A stretch of DNA of 64,000 nt from Burkholderia sp. WSM2230 (GTDB lineage: Bacteria; Pseudomonadota; Gammaproteobacteria; Burkholderiales; Burkholderiaceae): assembly GCF_000472445.1 (NCBI RefSeq), contig NZ_AXAJ01000001.1, positions 643 to 64,642 of the forward strand, read 5' to 3'. A program made the position numbers and the translations under genes. Below the pieces are notes generated by a model, which worked only from the letters and a program-made list of their open reading frames with translations, was not told the DNA's origin and did no database searches. Position 1 is the first letter of the stretch. Each line of letters begins with the position of its first letter. Positions 9,444-18,330 of the stretch are shown one piece after another.

Positions 9444-9737
9444 ATGGCGACTTATGTGGTTCTTGCGCAATTCACTGATCAGGGCATGCGCAACATAAAA
9501 AACAGCGCGCAGCGCGCCGGCCAGGCAGCGGACATGGCGAGGAGCTTCGGCTGCGAAATGAAGCAGATCTACTGGACGATGGGGCAATACGACATTGTCA
9601 CCGTCATCGAAGCGCCGGATGAACAGAGCTTCATGTCATTCGGATTTGCTCTTGGCTCAGCGGGGAATGTCAGAACGCAGACGCTCCGTGCATTTTCGAA
9701 GGACGAGTTCAGCGCGTGTCTTGGCAAGCTGCCGTAA
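9444..9737 (+). CDS. GYD-domain protein
   Basis: This encodes 97 residues. The start is set by AAGGGG (9431-9436) 7 bases before the ATG. The sequence MATYVVLAQFTDQG, then MKQIYWTMGQYDIVTVIEAPD, matches the GYD family (small ferredoxin-fold proteins named for their Gly-Tyr-Asp motif, here GQYD). The family's function is not established; members occur as single small cytoplasmic proteins in proteobacteria. It stands alone, divergent from the PAP2 gene, with an intergenic region of 226 bases. Confidence 0.85.
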   Translation: MATYVVLAQFTDQGMRNIKNSAQRAGQAADMARSFGCEMKQIYWTMGQYDIVTVIEAPDEQSFMSFGFALGSAGNVRTQTLRAFSKDEFSACLGKLP

Positions 9738-9924
9738 AACGTTCAAGAGCGCTGGGTTTTGACGCGTTGGCTGGGTAGTGATAACGATGCAAGACTATCC
9801 AGCCGTTCTTTGGGCAGGCCGCCAATTGCCCCATGTCGATTGATTCAATCCTGTCATCTCCGCAAAGTTGCACCGTTGATGCGTCAGGCGTAATGCCGTA
9901 TACGGAAACGCGCTGACGTCCCAT
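9709..9924 (-). CDS. Doubtful small open frame
   Basis: This is a 71-residue ATG frame that occupies most of the gap between the GYD gene and the flavohemoglobin gene and overlaps the GYD 3' end by 29 bases on the other strand. Its sequence (GDDRIESIDMGQL, PKNGWIVLHRYHYP) is not low-complexity and has a reasonable amino-acid mix, but there is no clear ribosome-binding site and I recognise no family. It may be a chance frame. Confidence 0.22.
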   Translation of the reverse strand: MGRQRVSVYGITPDASTVQLCGDDRIESIDMGQLAACPKNGWIVLHRYHYPANASKPSALERFTAACQDTR

Positions 9925-10002
9925 CTGTCACGCCGTTTGCTGCAGCCACCTGTTCATGGATCACGGCGCGCGCCTGCGCGTGCCTACGCATGCATCGCAT
10001 GA

Positions 10003-11229
<1,227 letters not shown>

Positions 11230-11230
11230 G

Positions 11231-11255
11231 GGCCGCGGTTCGTCGGCTGTTTTTT
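11231..11255 (+). terminator. Candidate intrinsic terminator after hmp
   Basis: GGCCG and CGGCT can pair (one G-U) around CGGTTCGT, followed within two bases by six T residues (11250-11255). The stem is short, so strength is uncertain; position directly after the hmp stop supports the call. Confidence 0.42.
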
Positions 11256-11279
11256 GTCGAGCGCGCGTATCTCGACCGA

Positions 11280-11813
11280 TCAGGCGACGAGCTGCTTGTG
11301 AAAGAAGGTCGTGCCGCAAAACCTGCCGTCCGGCATCAGCGCATAGTTCGGCACTTCTCCGACACGTTGCCAGCCGGCACGCTCGTAAAGCCGCTCGGCA
11401 TCTCCGCCGGTGACGGTGTCGAGTACGAGTACGGATTTGCCGGCGCGTCGGGCTTCTTCGTCGACAGCCGCCAGGAGCCGTGCGGCAATGCCTCGGCGCC
11501 TCGCTTCACGGTGCACGAGCATCTTGGCGACATCCGCGCGATGCGGCTGATTCTCGGGCTGCGCCGTGACCAGTTGCACGGTGCCGACGAGCTTGCCGTC
11601 AGGATATTCGGCAACCAGCAATATGCGCTCGTCGCGGGCCACGCCATCGGCGACGTGTCGCCAGAATTGCAGCGCGGTTTGCTTCGAGATCGGCAACATG
11701 AAGCTGACCGACGCGCCGCCTTCCACGCAGTCGATCAGCAGATCGGCGAGAGAATCGACATAGCTCAATGCTTCGTCCGCATGGATGCGCCGAACGGTTA
11801 GCGTGTCTGTCAT
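11280..11813 (-). CDS. GNAT-family N-acetyltransferase
   Basis: The product is 177 residues from the ATG at 11813, chosen because GGAG lies 7 bases upstream; frames starting further upstream have no signal. It has the GNAT fold: a beta-strand segment ILLVAEYPDGKLVGTVQLV, then the acetyl-CoA loop RREARRRGIAARLL (motif A, RxxGxA), then VLDTVTGGDAERLYERAGWQRVGEVPNYAL, with the typical 'YERAGW' late motif. It acetylates an amine using acetyl-CoA; the substrate is unknown. It is convergent with hmp and lies downstream of the CqsS-like kinase on the same strand, with an 82-base gap. Confidence 0.85.
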   Translation of the reverse strand: MTDTLTVRRIHADEALSYVDSLADLLIDCVEGGASVSFMLPISKQTALQFWRHVADGVARDERILLVAEYPDGKLVGTVQLVTAQPENQPHRADVAKMLVHREARRRGIAARLLAAVDEEARRAGKSVLVLDTVTGGDAERLYERAGWQRVGEVPNYALMPDGRFCGTTFFHKQLVA

Positions 11814-11895
11814 GTTTGACTCCGTGAGTCGAAAGGCAAGCTCAACAGTGCTGCGAGGCGACCAGCGCGCCGGCGTGACGTGTGATGCGAAACCA

Positions 11896-14469
11896 TCAAT
11901 CGCTCGTCGTCTTGCGTTGTTTGCCGGGCGCTTTCGCGGACGCAAAATACGTTTGCAACGCGGGTGCCGAACGGTCGCTCAATGAACAGATACGCGCAAG
12001 CCAGTCTGCTTCCGCAGGCCATTCGCCGTCCACGACGCGCGGATAGATCTGGCGCACGAACTGATGCAGCGCTTTTGCGCCGATATTGCCGCTTACGCCG
12101 AGCAGCATGTGCAAGGCCTCACGTGTCGAATCGAAGTCGCGTGCCGCGACGCTCGTCGCGAGGTTTGCCACCGTCGTGCGAATCTGTTCGATGCCATTCA
12201 GGAAAGTCTGGTCGAGCAAGTCGAGCGCGACCAGTTCCTGCAGATGTTTGTCATCGAGCAATGGACCTTCGTTTCGCGGCTCAAGCTTGCCGGCAGGCAA
12301 CCCCTCTTCATGCGACGACGCTGCCTCTGCCGGCGCATCATGGAGTCGCTGGCGCGCGAACTGCCGTGCCAGCGCCGCATACAGCGCGCCGACTTGCGCG
12401 GGCTTGGTCATCACCTCGTTCATGCCGGCGGCGAGACACTTTTCTACGGCCTCCATGTCGGATTGGCTGGTCAACGCAATGATCGGCAAGCTCGCGTAAG
12501 CGTCGGTACGCGCGCGGATCAGCTCGGTGGTCTCCACGCCGCCCATACCCGGCATGTTCATATCCATCACGATGGCGTCGATGGCCGCGCCTTCCTGCAG
12601 GCGGGCCAGCACCGCGGGGCCGTGCTCGGCTTCGACGACCGTCGCGCCGAAGCGCTCCAGGTATCCCTTCGCGACGAGTCGGCTGTACGTGTCGTCGTCA
12701 GCCAGCAGAATCGTTTTGCCGGCGAAGCCGTCAAAACGCTGGCTGCGACCATGCCGATGACCGCTCTCGAACAGCTTGTGCAGAACACCGATCAACTCGA
12801 CGATGGTCGCCGACTTGCTGACGTATTCGTCCATGCCGGCACGGCGTGCGAGCACACGCGCCACGCTGCCGGGCTCCGCCGTGTAGGCGACGACCATCAC
12901 GTTGCAATTCGGATTGCGACGGTCCGCGCGAATCCGCTCGGTGGCCGTGTAGCCGTCCAGGGCCGGCATGTTGATGTCCATCAGCACCAGGTCCCACGGC
13001 GACGGCTCGCTGAGCGCGGCGAGGGCCGCCTCGCCGTCGGCTGCCTCGCCAGGTTGCGCGCCTGTCTTCAAGAGCGCTCGCCGCACGCGCGTGCGCTGAT
13101 CCGCGTCGTTGTCGACAATCAGGATGCGTTTGCCGTCAAGGAGCAGGGCGGCGCGCGCGAACACTTCCTGCTCGTGCCGCGCGACCTCGCTTTCGGAAAC
13201 AGGCGGAAACTCGAGTGTGAACTGCGTGAACTGGCCGACTTCGGAGCGGCAACGGATGGTGCCGCCGAACGCGCGCATCGCGCGCTGACAGTAAGCGAGC
13301 CCGAGCCCGGTGCCCGCCGAATTGCCGGCGGTGCGGAAGGGTTCGAAAAGATGCGGCAGGATCTCGGGAGCAATGCCGGGCCCGGTGTCATGAACGATCA
13401 CTGTTTGCCGGTCCACCGTCAGCGTGAGCGTTGCGGCAGGATGCGCGGCAATATGATGAAGCGCGTTCTTGATCAGATTGAACAGCGTGAACAGATAGAC
13501 CGTTTCGTCGATCTTGAACGTGAAGTCCTCGAGCACCGCGAGCCTGACTCGCGCTCGCTCGTTATGGTCGCTAAAGCCGTATTCCTCCAGCGCCTTGCGC
13601 GTGGCAGCCGCCGCGCTGACATACGTGAACTGATCGGAGCGGATGGCTTTTGCGCTCACTTCGTCGAGTGTCATCGCGATGATGCGCAAGCCGCGCTCAA
13701 TGGAAAGCTGGCCGTGGGCCAGATGGCGATACAGCAGCGCGGTCCGGCGCTGCGTTGCAGCCGGCGACGCGCGGTGATCCATCGCTGCCGGCAGCACTTC
13801 TTCCACTCTGTCCAGAACATGCTTGAGCTGGCTGAGCGGATTACGCATTTCATGAGCGATTGAGCCGGCCAGCGCGCGAAGCGCTCCTGTGCGCGCCTGC
13901 GCGACGATTCCTTTGAGATTGCTGTATGAGAACGTGATGCCGGCGAAGATGCCGAAGGTGAAAACCGGCAGATAGGTGTAGAGAAACAGATGCGCATCCA
14001 CATGAACGGCTTGCGGAACGACGATTCTCGCGCACAGCACAGCAGCGCCGATGCCGAGCGCCAGGTTCAGTGACAACGCAACGAACGACGGAAAGATGGC
14101 GATCAGGAAGAAGACCATGCCCAGCTCGGCCATCGACCAGAGCATCGAGTAATGCCCTACCAGCAGGTAGTAAGTGAAGAAAAACGGCAGCGTGTAAGCC
14201 ACCGTTACGAAGTAATACCAAGGCAGGAGGCGCGCTACCGAAGCGGGCCAGAAGCGGCGCAGAAGCAGCAACGCGCAACTGGCGGTGCCGAAAACGCGCA
14301 TCAGCAGGTTCTCGTTCGGCTGAGGATCGACGAACGTCCACCAGAACCAGTACACCGGATGCCCGATGGTGCCGATCAGGCCCACAGCCAGTACGCTGTA
14401 GTCGGAGACCTTTGCGGCTTCGGACACCACCCGGTTGAGGTAGCGGATGCCCCCTGAAATGGCTTTCAT
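11896..14469 (-). CDS. CqsS-like membrane hybrid histidine kinase with two receivers and Hpt
   Basis: The product is 857 residues. The N-terminal 185 residues form about six membrane segments resembling the Vibrio CAI-1 receptor CqsS: a 'Y/F..LPFFF' segment (here YTLPFFFTYYLL), then SMLWSMAELGMVF, and an SIAHEMRNPLSQLK histidine box with His206 (CqsS has GIAHEMRNPLSALK). The HATPase has NLIKNALHH (331-339) and DTGPGIAPEILPHLFEPF. Two receivers follow (Asp498, Asp636) and a C-terminal Hpt domain with the HMLLGVSGNIGA signature (His787). So the whole phosphorelay sits in one chain, unlike CqsS, which has a single receiver. The gene lies 42 bases downstream of a FabH-like gene on the same strand and is probably co-transcribed. 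I see no clear ribosome-binding site before the ATG. Confidence 0.92.
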   Translation of the reverse strand: MKAISGGIRYLNRVVSEAAKVSDYSVLAVGLIGTIGHPVYWFWWTFVDPQPNENLLMRVFGTASCALLLLRRFWPASVARLLPWYYFVTVAYTLPFFFTYYLLVGHYSMLWSMAELGMVFFLIAIFPSFVALSLNLALGIGAAVLCARIVVPQAVHVDAHLFLYTYLPVFTFGIFAGITFSYSNLKGIVAQARTGALRALAGSIAHEMRNPLSQLKHVLDRVEEVLPAAMDHRASPAATQRRTALLYRHLAHGQLSIERGLRIIAMTLDEVSAKAIRSDQFTYVSAAAATRKALEEYGFSDHNERARVRLAVLEDFTFKIDETVYLFTLFNLIKNALHHIAAHPAATLTLTVDRQTVIVHDTGPGIAPEILPHLFEPFRTAGNSAGTGLGLAYCQRAMRAFGGTIRCRSEVGQFTQFTLEFPPVSESEVARHEQEVFARAALLLDGKRILIVDNDADQRTRVRRALLKTGAQPGEAADGEAALAALSEPSPWDLVLMDINMPALDGYTATERIRADRRNPNCNVMVVAYTAEPGSVARVLARRAGMDEYVSKSATIVELIGVLHKLFESGHRHGRSQRFDGFAGKTILLADDDTYSRLVAKGYLERFGATVVEAEHGPAVLARLQEGAAIDAIVMDMNMPGMGGVETTELIRARTDAYASLPIIALTSQSDMEAVEKCLAAGMNEVMTKPAQVGALYAALARQFARQRLHDAPAEAASSHEEGLPAGKLEPRNEGPLLDDKHLQELVALDLLDQTFLNGIEQIRTTVANLATSVAARDFDSTREALHMLLGVSGNIGAKALHQFVRQIYPRVVDGEWPAEADWLARICSLSDRSAPALQTYFASAKAPGKQRKTTSD

Positions 14470-14473
14470 GTTG

Positions 14474-14501
14474 CGCTTTGAATTTATCGCTTTGAATTTA
14501 T
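14474..14501. repeat. 14-bp exact tandem duplication between ketosynthase and kinase genes
   Basis: CGCTTTGAATTTAT occurs twice in a row (14474-14487, 14488-14501). On the coding (minus) strand it reads as two copies of ATAAATTCAAAGCG ending 4 bases before the kinase ATG. It is AT-rich in a GC-rich region and occupies the place of the ribosome-binding site. Confidence 0.85.
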
Positions 14502-14511
14502 ATACGTGAGC

Positions 14512-15549
14512 CTAGAACCTGAAGCTGCTGACGTTGAATGACATGCCGGCACTGCCCACCCAGCACAGCACCCTGTCTCCGCGCTTCAGTTCTCCGCTGT
14601 CTTTCGCCATTGCAATCGCGGCGGGAATAGAGGCTGACACGAGGTTCCCGGTCTCCGGATAGATGTGATACATCTTCTCGTGAATTCCCGCCTTTTCTCC
14701 ATACCCGTGCCATGCCGCCTTGGAAGAGGCATGAGTAAAGACAATGTCGATATCTTTCTTCGGAACCGGCAGTTTAGCCAGAACTGCGGATAGTTCGTCG
14801 GAATTCTTGTGAAGCTCGTGGCCAAATGATGTAAAACGCATGTCGCCGTTTTTCCCAATTCGCTCAGACGGATGGCAAAACCCTTCATAGCCGGGAATCG
14901 GGATTGTGCACAGGTCGGACACCTCCGGTTTTCCGCGAAATGCAAAACTGAAGTTGTCCGGCTCCTTCGCAACGAGCAGCGTGGCGGTGGCTGCCTCGCC
15001 GATGGTGAACGACGGCAGCGTGTATTCGATTTGCGCCTGATTCTTCAACGCAAAATTCCCCGGAAAGAGTGGACCGCCGGCCAGCATATTGAACTCGGCA
15101 TTCACGATCATAGCGTTTCTGTACTGACCGCACTTGAACAAACTGTCGATAATCGACATGGCTCTTGTCCAGCTCATGCATGCGTCCACCACGTCGAAGC
15201 ATTCCGCATTGGTGAAACCGAGCGTGCTCGCCATCATATGGCTATTGCCGGGCTCCAGAAAGCCTCTGCCGATTCCGACATAGATAAACAGCTCGATATG
15301 CTCGGGGCGCAAATAGGTTTCCGCCAAAGCCTTGCGAGTGGCCATGGCGACGTGATCGATGGGTGACTCGTGGCTGTCGCACCAGCGCCGGTTCACCAGC
15401 CCGCTCCTGTCGAGCAGCGTCTTGATGGTGCGTATGCCTCTGTCGATGTCACCGTCATAGCCGGTTGAATGGAACCGGATCATGTCGGTGACTTCGTCAT
15501 TCGTCACGATTCTGGAAGGCAGGCTGACCGCCACATTCTTGATAAGCAT
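14512..15549 (-). CDS. FabH-like 3-oxoacyl-ACP synthase III (KAS III family)
   Basis: The product is 345 residues from the ATG at 15549, placed by homology (MLIKNVAVSLPSRIVTNDEV aligns with FabH starts); the upstream frame is Arg-rich junk. The catalytic triad is intact: Cys124 in VDACMSW, His273 in FTHASS, Asn302 in ETGNLVSASIP. It condenses an acyl-thioester with a malonyl-type extender or moves an acyl group; specialised members make signals or secondary metabolites (PqsD, DarB). No acyl carrier protein or other fab gene is nearby, so a housekeeping role is unlikely. It is followed by the CqsS-like kinase gene in a probable two-gene operon. That pairing suggests it makes or modifies a ligand for that kinase, which is inference. 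Confidence 0.9.
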   Translation of the reverse strand: MLIKNVAVSLPSRIVTNDEVTDMIRFHSTGYDGDIDRGIRTIKTLLDRSGLVNRRWCDSHESPIDHVAMATRKALAETYLRPEHIELFIYVGIGRGFLEPGNSHMMASTLGFTNAECFDVVDACMSWTRAMSIIDSLFKCGQYRNAMIVNAEFNMLAGGPLFPGNFALKNQAQIEYTLPSFTIGEAATATLLVAKEPDNFSFAFRGKPEVSDLCTIPIPGYEGFCHPSERIGKNGDMRFTSFGHELHKNSDELSAVLAKLPVPKKDIDIVFTHASSKAAWHGYGEKAGIHEKMYHIYPETGNLVSASIPAAIAMAKDSGELKRGDRVLCWVGSAGMSFNVSSFRF

Positions 15550-15815
15550 AAACAATCCATGAGAGAGGTTTGTTGGTGGATGAAGTCTCGTTCGCGCGCG
15601 TAGCGCGCGCCTTACTGCGGCGTTCGCTTTACGGCGCTCGTACATTAACGCGTCCACCGCGACTGGCGAAATACCGTCGCTCCTGGCTGGATCATCTGGT
15701 CGGCGGGAAGGGCTGCGGCTTGCGCGCATTGGGTAGCGGCCGCCGGGCTTGCGTGATGGCCGATTGTATTTGCAGAAAAAAGACCTGTCGCAGCCGATCA
15801 AGCAAGCCGCTTTAA
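15550..15815. other. Intergenic region upstream of the ketosynthase gene
   Basis: There is no convincing gene here. The half nearer 15830 becomes AT-rich compared with its surroundings. The region should hold the promoter of the ketosynthase-kinase operon; a perfect TTGACA on the minus strand (plus-strand 15833-15838) is the only -35-like box I find, and its -10 partner is poor. Confidence 0.5.
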
Positions 15816-16190
15816 TCGAAGAAATATTGTTTTGTCAATGCTAAAGATCTTTCTTTTGCTGCCGTTTACTCCGGTGCGCAATTTTGCGCGGACCTTTCGA
15901 GAGTTGAAAAATCCGTTTACGGATTAAATCGTCCGCATACTCAAACTACCGGCACGTGGACGCAAAGCACCACGTCGCTCACTGTGGATGACGCGGGCGG
16001 CTTTACCGGCAGCATTCTCGGCTGCAGGGTCACCGGCACGCTGGCTTTGGGTATGACGTACAGCGGCAATGCGCCGATTACGTTCGTGCCTGTCAGCGGC
16101 AGCCCGACGTTGTACCAACGGACCATCATCTATCTGATCAAGGCGACGGATAACCCGGTGATCGCTTACGGGCAATTGACCAGGCGGTAA
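15816..16190 (+). pseudogene. Probable 3' remnant of a lipoprotein-like gene
   Basis: The frame is open from just after a TAA at 15813-15815 to 16190, but no start codon with a ribosome-binding site or signal peptide is present; GTG at 15984 is the first usable start and cuts into the conserved-looking part. From about nt 15942 the translation reads TTGTWTQSTTSLTVDDAGG, then GCRVTGTLALGM and a final IAYGQLTRR. This resembles the beta-rich C-terminal repeat of secreted Burkholderiales lipoproteins (strand-turn units 'GTW..T..LTVD..G..TG...GC..SGT'). The AT-rich sequence before nt 15940 looks unrelated, suggesting a deletion or rearrangement removed the 5' part. A short intact gene starting at 15984 (68 residues) cannot be excluded. 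Confidence 0.4.
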
Positions 16191-16200
16191 GGTGTTGGCG

Positions 16201-16229
16201 GGCCACGGGGGTGTGGGTTTGCCGTGGCC
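16201..16229. terminator. Stem-loop between convergent genes
   Basis: GGCCACGG (16201-16208) and CCGTGGCC (16222-16229) pair perfectly around a 13-base loop. It lies between the lipoprotein-like remnant and the 3' end of the LivK-type gene. No T-run follows on either side, so it would be a bidirectional but Rho-assisted or weak terminator. Confidence 0.45.
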
Positions 16230-16260
16230 TGTCAACAATCCTCGCGCAACCGCCCCGCAA

Positions 16261-17409
16261 TCAGAGCCCGCTCACCGTCTTGACCGTTACCCACTGACCA
16301 TTCTTCACCTGATACAGCGTGGACGAGCCGTTCTTCAGCGAGCCGTTCGTATTGAACTCGATATGCCCGGTGATGCCGTCAAAGCTGATGCTTTGCAGCT
16401 TTGCACGATAGTCGTCGGGCTTGGTCGAATTGGCTGCCTGCATTGCCTTGATGGCGGTCCACGCCGCGTCGTAGCCGAACGGTGCATACGACAGCACGTC
16501 CTGGCCGAACTTCTGCTTGAAGCGCTCGGCGAACGTTGCGCCTACGGGCGTGCTGTCAAGCGGACGGCCGTATTCCCATGCCATCGCGCCTTCCGATACG
16601 CTGCCCGCGAGCTTGATGAAGTCGATGTCCTTCACGCCGCCGCCGCCCACATACTGCGCCTTGAGGCCGAGCTGGTTCATCTGCTTGATGATGCCGGCGG
16701 CCTGCGGATTCAAGGCGCCGACGAAAATCAGATCCGGGTTCTTGCTCTTGAGGTTCGTCAGCTGTGTCTTGAAGTCAGTCGCCTGATTTGTCGTGTATTC
16801 GCGGTCTATGATGTCGCCGCCGTGCGCCTTCACCGCCTTCACGAACTCATCGGCCTCGCCCTGGCCAAACGCGGTGCGGTCGTCAATCACGGCGATGCGC
16901 TTGGCCTTCGTCGTGGTGACTGCATAGGCACCTGCGGTGCCGGCGTTTTGCGCGTCGCTCGAAATGACCATGAAGACGTTTTTGTAACCGCGGCCGCTAA
17001 TGACCGGATTAGTGGCCGCGGGGTCTATAACGGGCAGGCCCGCTTTTTCGTAGAGGTCGGACGCGGGAATAGTCGTTCCGGAGTTGAAGTGGCCGACCAC
17101 GACCGACACGCCTTCGTCCACCAGTTTTTGCGCGACTTGCACGCCGACGCGCGGGTCCGCCTGATCGTCTTCGGCGACGAGTTTGAACGACACCGGCTCG
17201 CCGTTGATCTTGATGCCTTGCGCCTTGGCGTCGTCGAGCGCCATCTTGACGCCGTTTTGGAGGTCTTTGCCGTAACTGGCGTTGGGTCCGGTGAGCGGAG
17301 CGGCAAAGCCGATTTTTACGACTGTTTCCGCACGAGAGGCGAGCGGTGCAACTGCGAGAAGTGCTCCAACTGCAACCGCGATAGGGGTGAACGTCTTGGC
17401 AAAACGCAT
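16261..17409 (-). CDS. Branched-chain amino-acid type ABC substrate-binding protein (orphan)
   Basis: The product is 382 residues starting at the ATG at 17409, with AAAGGA 7 bases upstream. A Sec signal peptide (MRFAKTFTPIAVAVGALL, cleavage after SRA near residue 27) precedes a type I periplasmic-binding fold: VVKIGFAAPLTGPNASYGKD, then VVVGHFNSGTTIPASDLYE, the Leu/Ile/Val-binding protein pattern. It would capture an amino acid or related solute in the periplasm for a LivHMGF transporter. No permease or ATPase gene of that type is beside it, so it either feeds a transporter encoded elsewhere or has its own specificity. About 600 bases without a gene lie upstream. Confidence 0.92.
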   Translation of the reverse strand: MRFAKTFTPIAVAVGALLAVAPLASRAETVVKIGFAAPLTGPNASYGKDLQNGVKMALDDAKAQGIKINGEPVSFKLVAEDDQADPRVGVQVAQKLVDEGVSVVVGHFNSGTTIPASDLYEKAGLPVIDPAATNPVISGRGYKNVFMVISSDAQNAGTAGAYAVTTTKAKRIAVIDDRTAFGQGEADEFVKAVKAHGGDIIDREYTTNQATDFKTQLTNLKSKNPDLIFVGALNPQAAGIIKQMNQLGLKAQYVGGGGVKDIDFIKLAGSVSEGAMAWEYGRPLDSTPVGATFAERFKQKFGQDVLSYAPFGYDAAWTAIKAMQAANSTKPDDYRAKLQSISFDGITGHIEFNTNGSLKNGSSTLYQVKNGQWVTVKTVSGL

Positions 17410-18009
17410 GTTGTTTCCTTTGTCGGCAGGCATCAGGTCACTACTATGGCGCGCATGCCGGCCATGCTCGCCCGCTGCTTGTGCTTCCAGCTATGAGCGG
17501 TGGAGCGGCGGCCGGTGCACGGCTCTTGTTCGCATCAACTACGTGTTGGGGCTCCTCATTAGTAGGCGTGGTATTGAAAGAACGTCTCGCGAGGAGAACC
17601 GCCGGGAGCGGCCGCAGGAAGCCGGCAACACTCCTTCCTCGTCCCCTCGGGGATCGTCTCCGCATTACGGCACAGCAGGGTAAACCGAAGCAATCAGGAC
17701 AAACACCGCCTGCAGCATACGGCGGAACAGCGGGTTCAATTGCGTTCATCGCGTCGATCGTCTTGTGCGAGCCAGACTGCGCGGCGGCAGCAAACCGACA
17801 GCTACGTGTTGCGATTCCTCATTCATCAAGACGCGGGTTTTCGTGTAACGAGGCAGCGCCCGTCGAGCCGCCGCAGTATCATGAAAGAGCGCGTTTCAGC
17901 ATGACTTCGTCTACCGGCGGGCGCTGCGCGCGCGGGCCCAAAAATGCGTTGTTGGACCCAGTAGCGTCACGCGAGGCGCCTCACGGTTTCCACTCGCAGG
18001 GAGACGTTC
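17410..18009. other. 600-base region without a convincing gene
   Basis: Several open frames cross this stretch on both strands, but they have Arg/Pro/Ser-rich shadow-type composition, no ribosome-binding site and no recognisable domain. It lies between the divergent LivK-type gene and the small exported-protein gene and should hold both promoters. A 10-base palindrome GAGGCGCCTC near 17975 is the only symmetric element that stands out. Confidence 0.5.
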
Positions 18010-18282
18010 ATGACTACGAGAATCCGATCACTAGCGAAGGTTGGCCTGGTTTGCGCAAGCTGCCTCGCGGGTATGAGCAATGCGGAGGCGAGCGATCGCC
18101 TTCTGAAGCTGTTGCAGTTACAGACCGTGAATCGTATGGCGCCAGCCGCCGCACCCACGAAAAAGAATCAGGCGGACGACAACAGCCGACGCCAGGAGCC
18201 AGGCGCAGACAGACGGTCCGCTCAACCGCAGCCGGACAATCGCCGCGCTCCGGGCAGCAGCGCGCCGGGCCGCCAGCCTTAG
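18010..18282 (+). CDS. Small exported protein of unknown function
   Basis: This encodes 90 residues. An AGGGAGA motif (about 17998-18004) sits 5-6 bases before the ATG. Residues 1-27 look like a Sec signal peptide (MTTRIRSLAKVGLVCASC, cleavage after NAEA). The mature part is about 60 residues, very polar and rich in Gln, Pro, Arg and Ala, and probably unstructured. Its start and signal peptide look genuine; I do not recognise a family. It is convergent with the ddp ATPase gene, 48 bases apart. Confidence 0.5.
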   Translation: MTTRIRSLAKVGLVCASCLAGMSNAEASDRLLKLLQLQTVNRMAPAAAPTKKNQADDNSRRQEPGADRRSAQPQPDNRRAPGSSAPGRQP

Positions 18283-18330
18283 AAGTTTGCCGGCGTTTCT
18301 CAGGCCGCGGCGTCCGGACGGTCACGCTTT

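Noticed and set aside
12064..13863. A 599-residue open frame antisense to the CqsS-like kinase
   Set aside because: Its Arg/His/Ala-rich composition and lack of domains mark it as a codon-bias shadow of the kinase gene.
16192..17496. A 434-residue open frame antisense to the LivK-type gene
   Set aside because: Lacks any motif, and the opposite strand has signal peptide, ribosome-binding site and a complete binding-protein fold.
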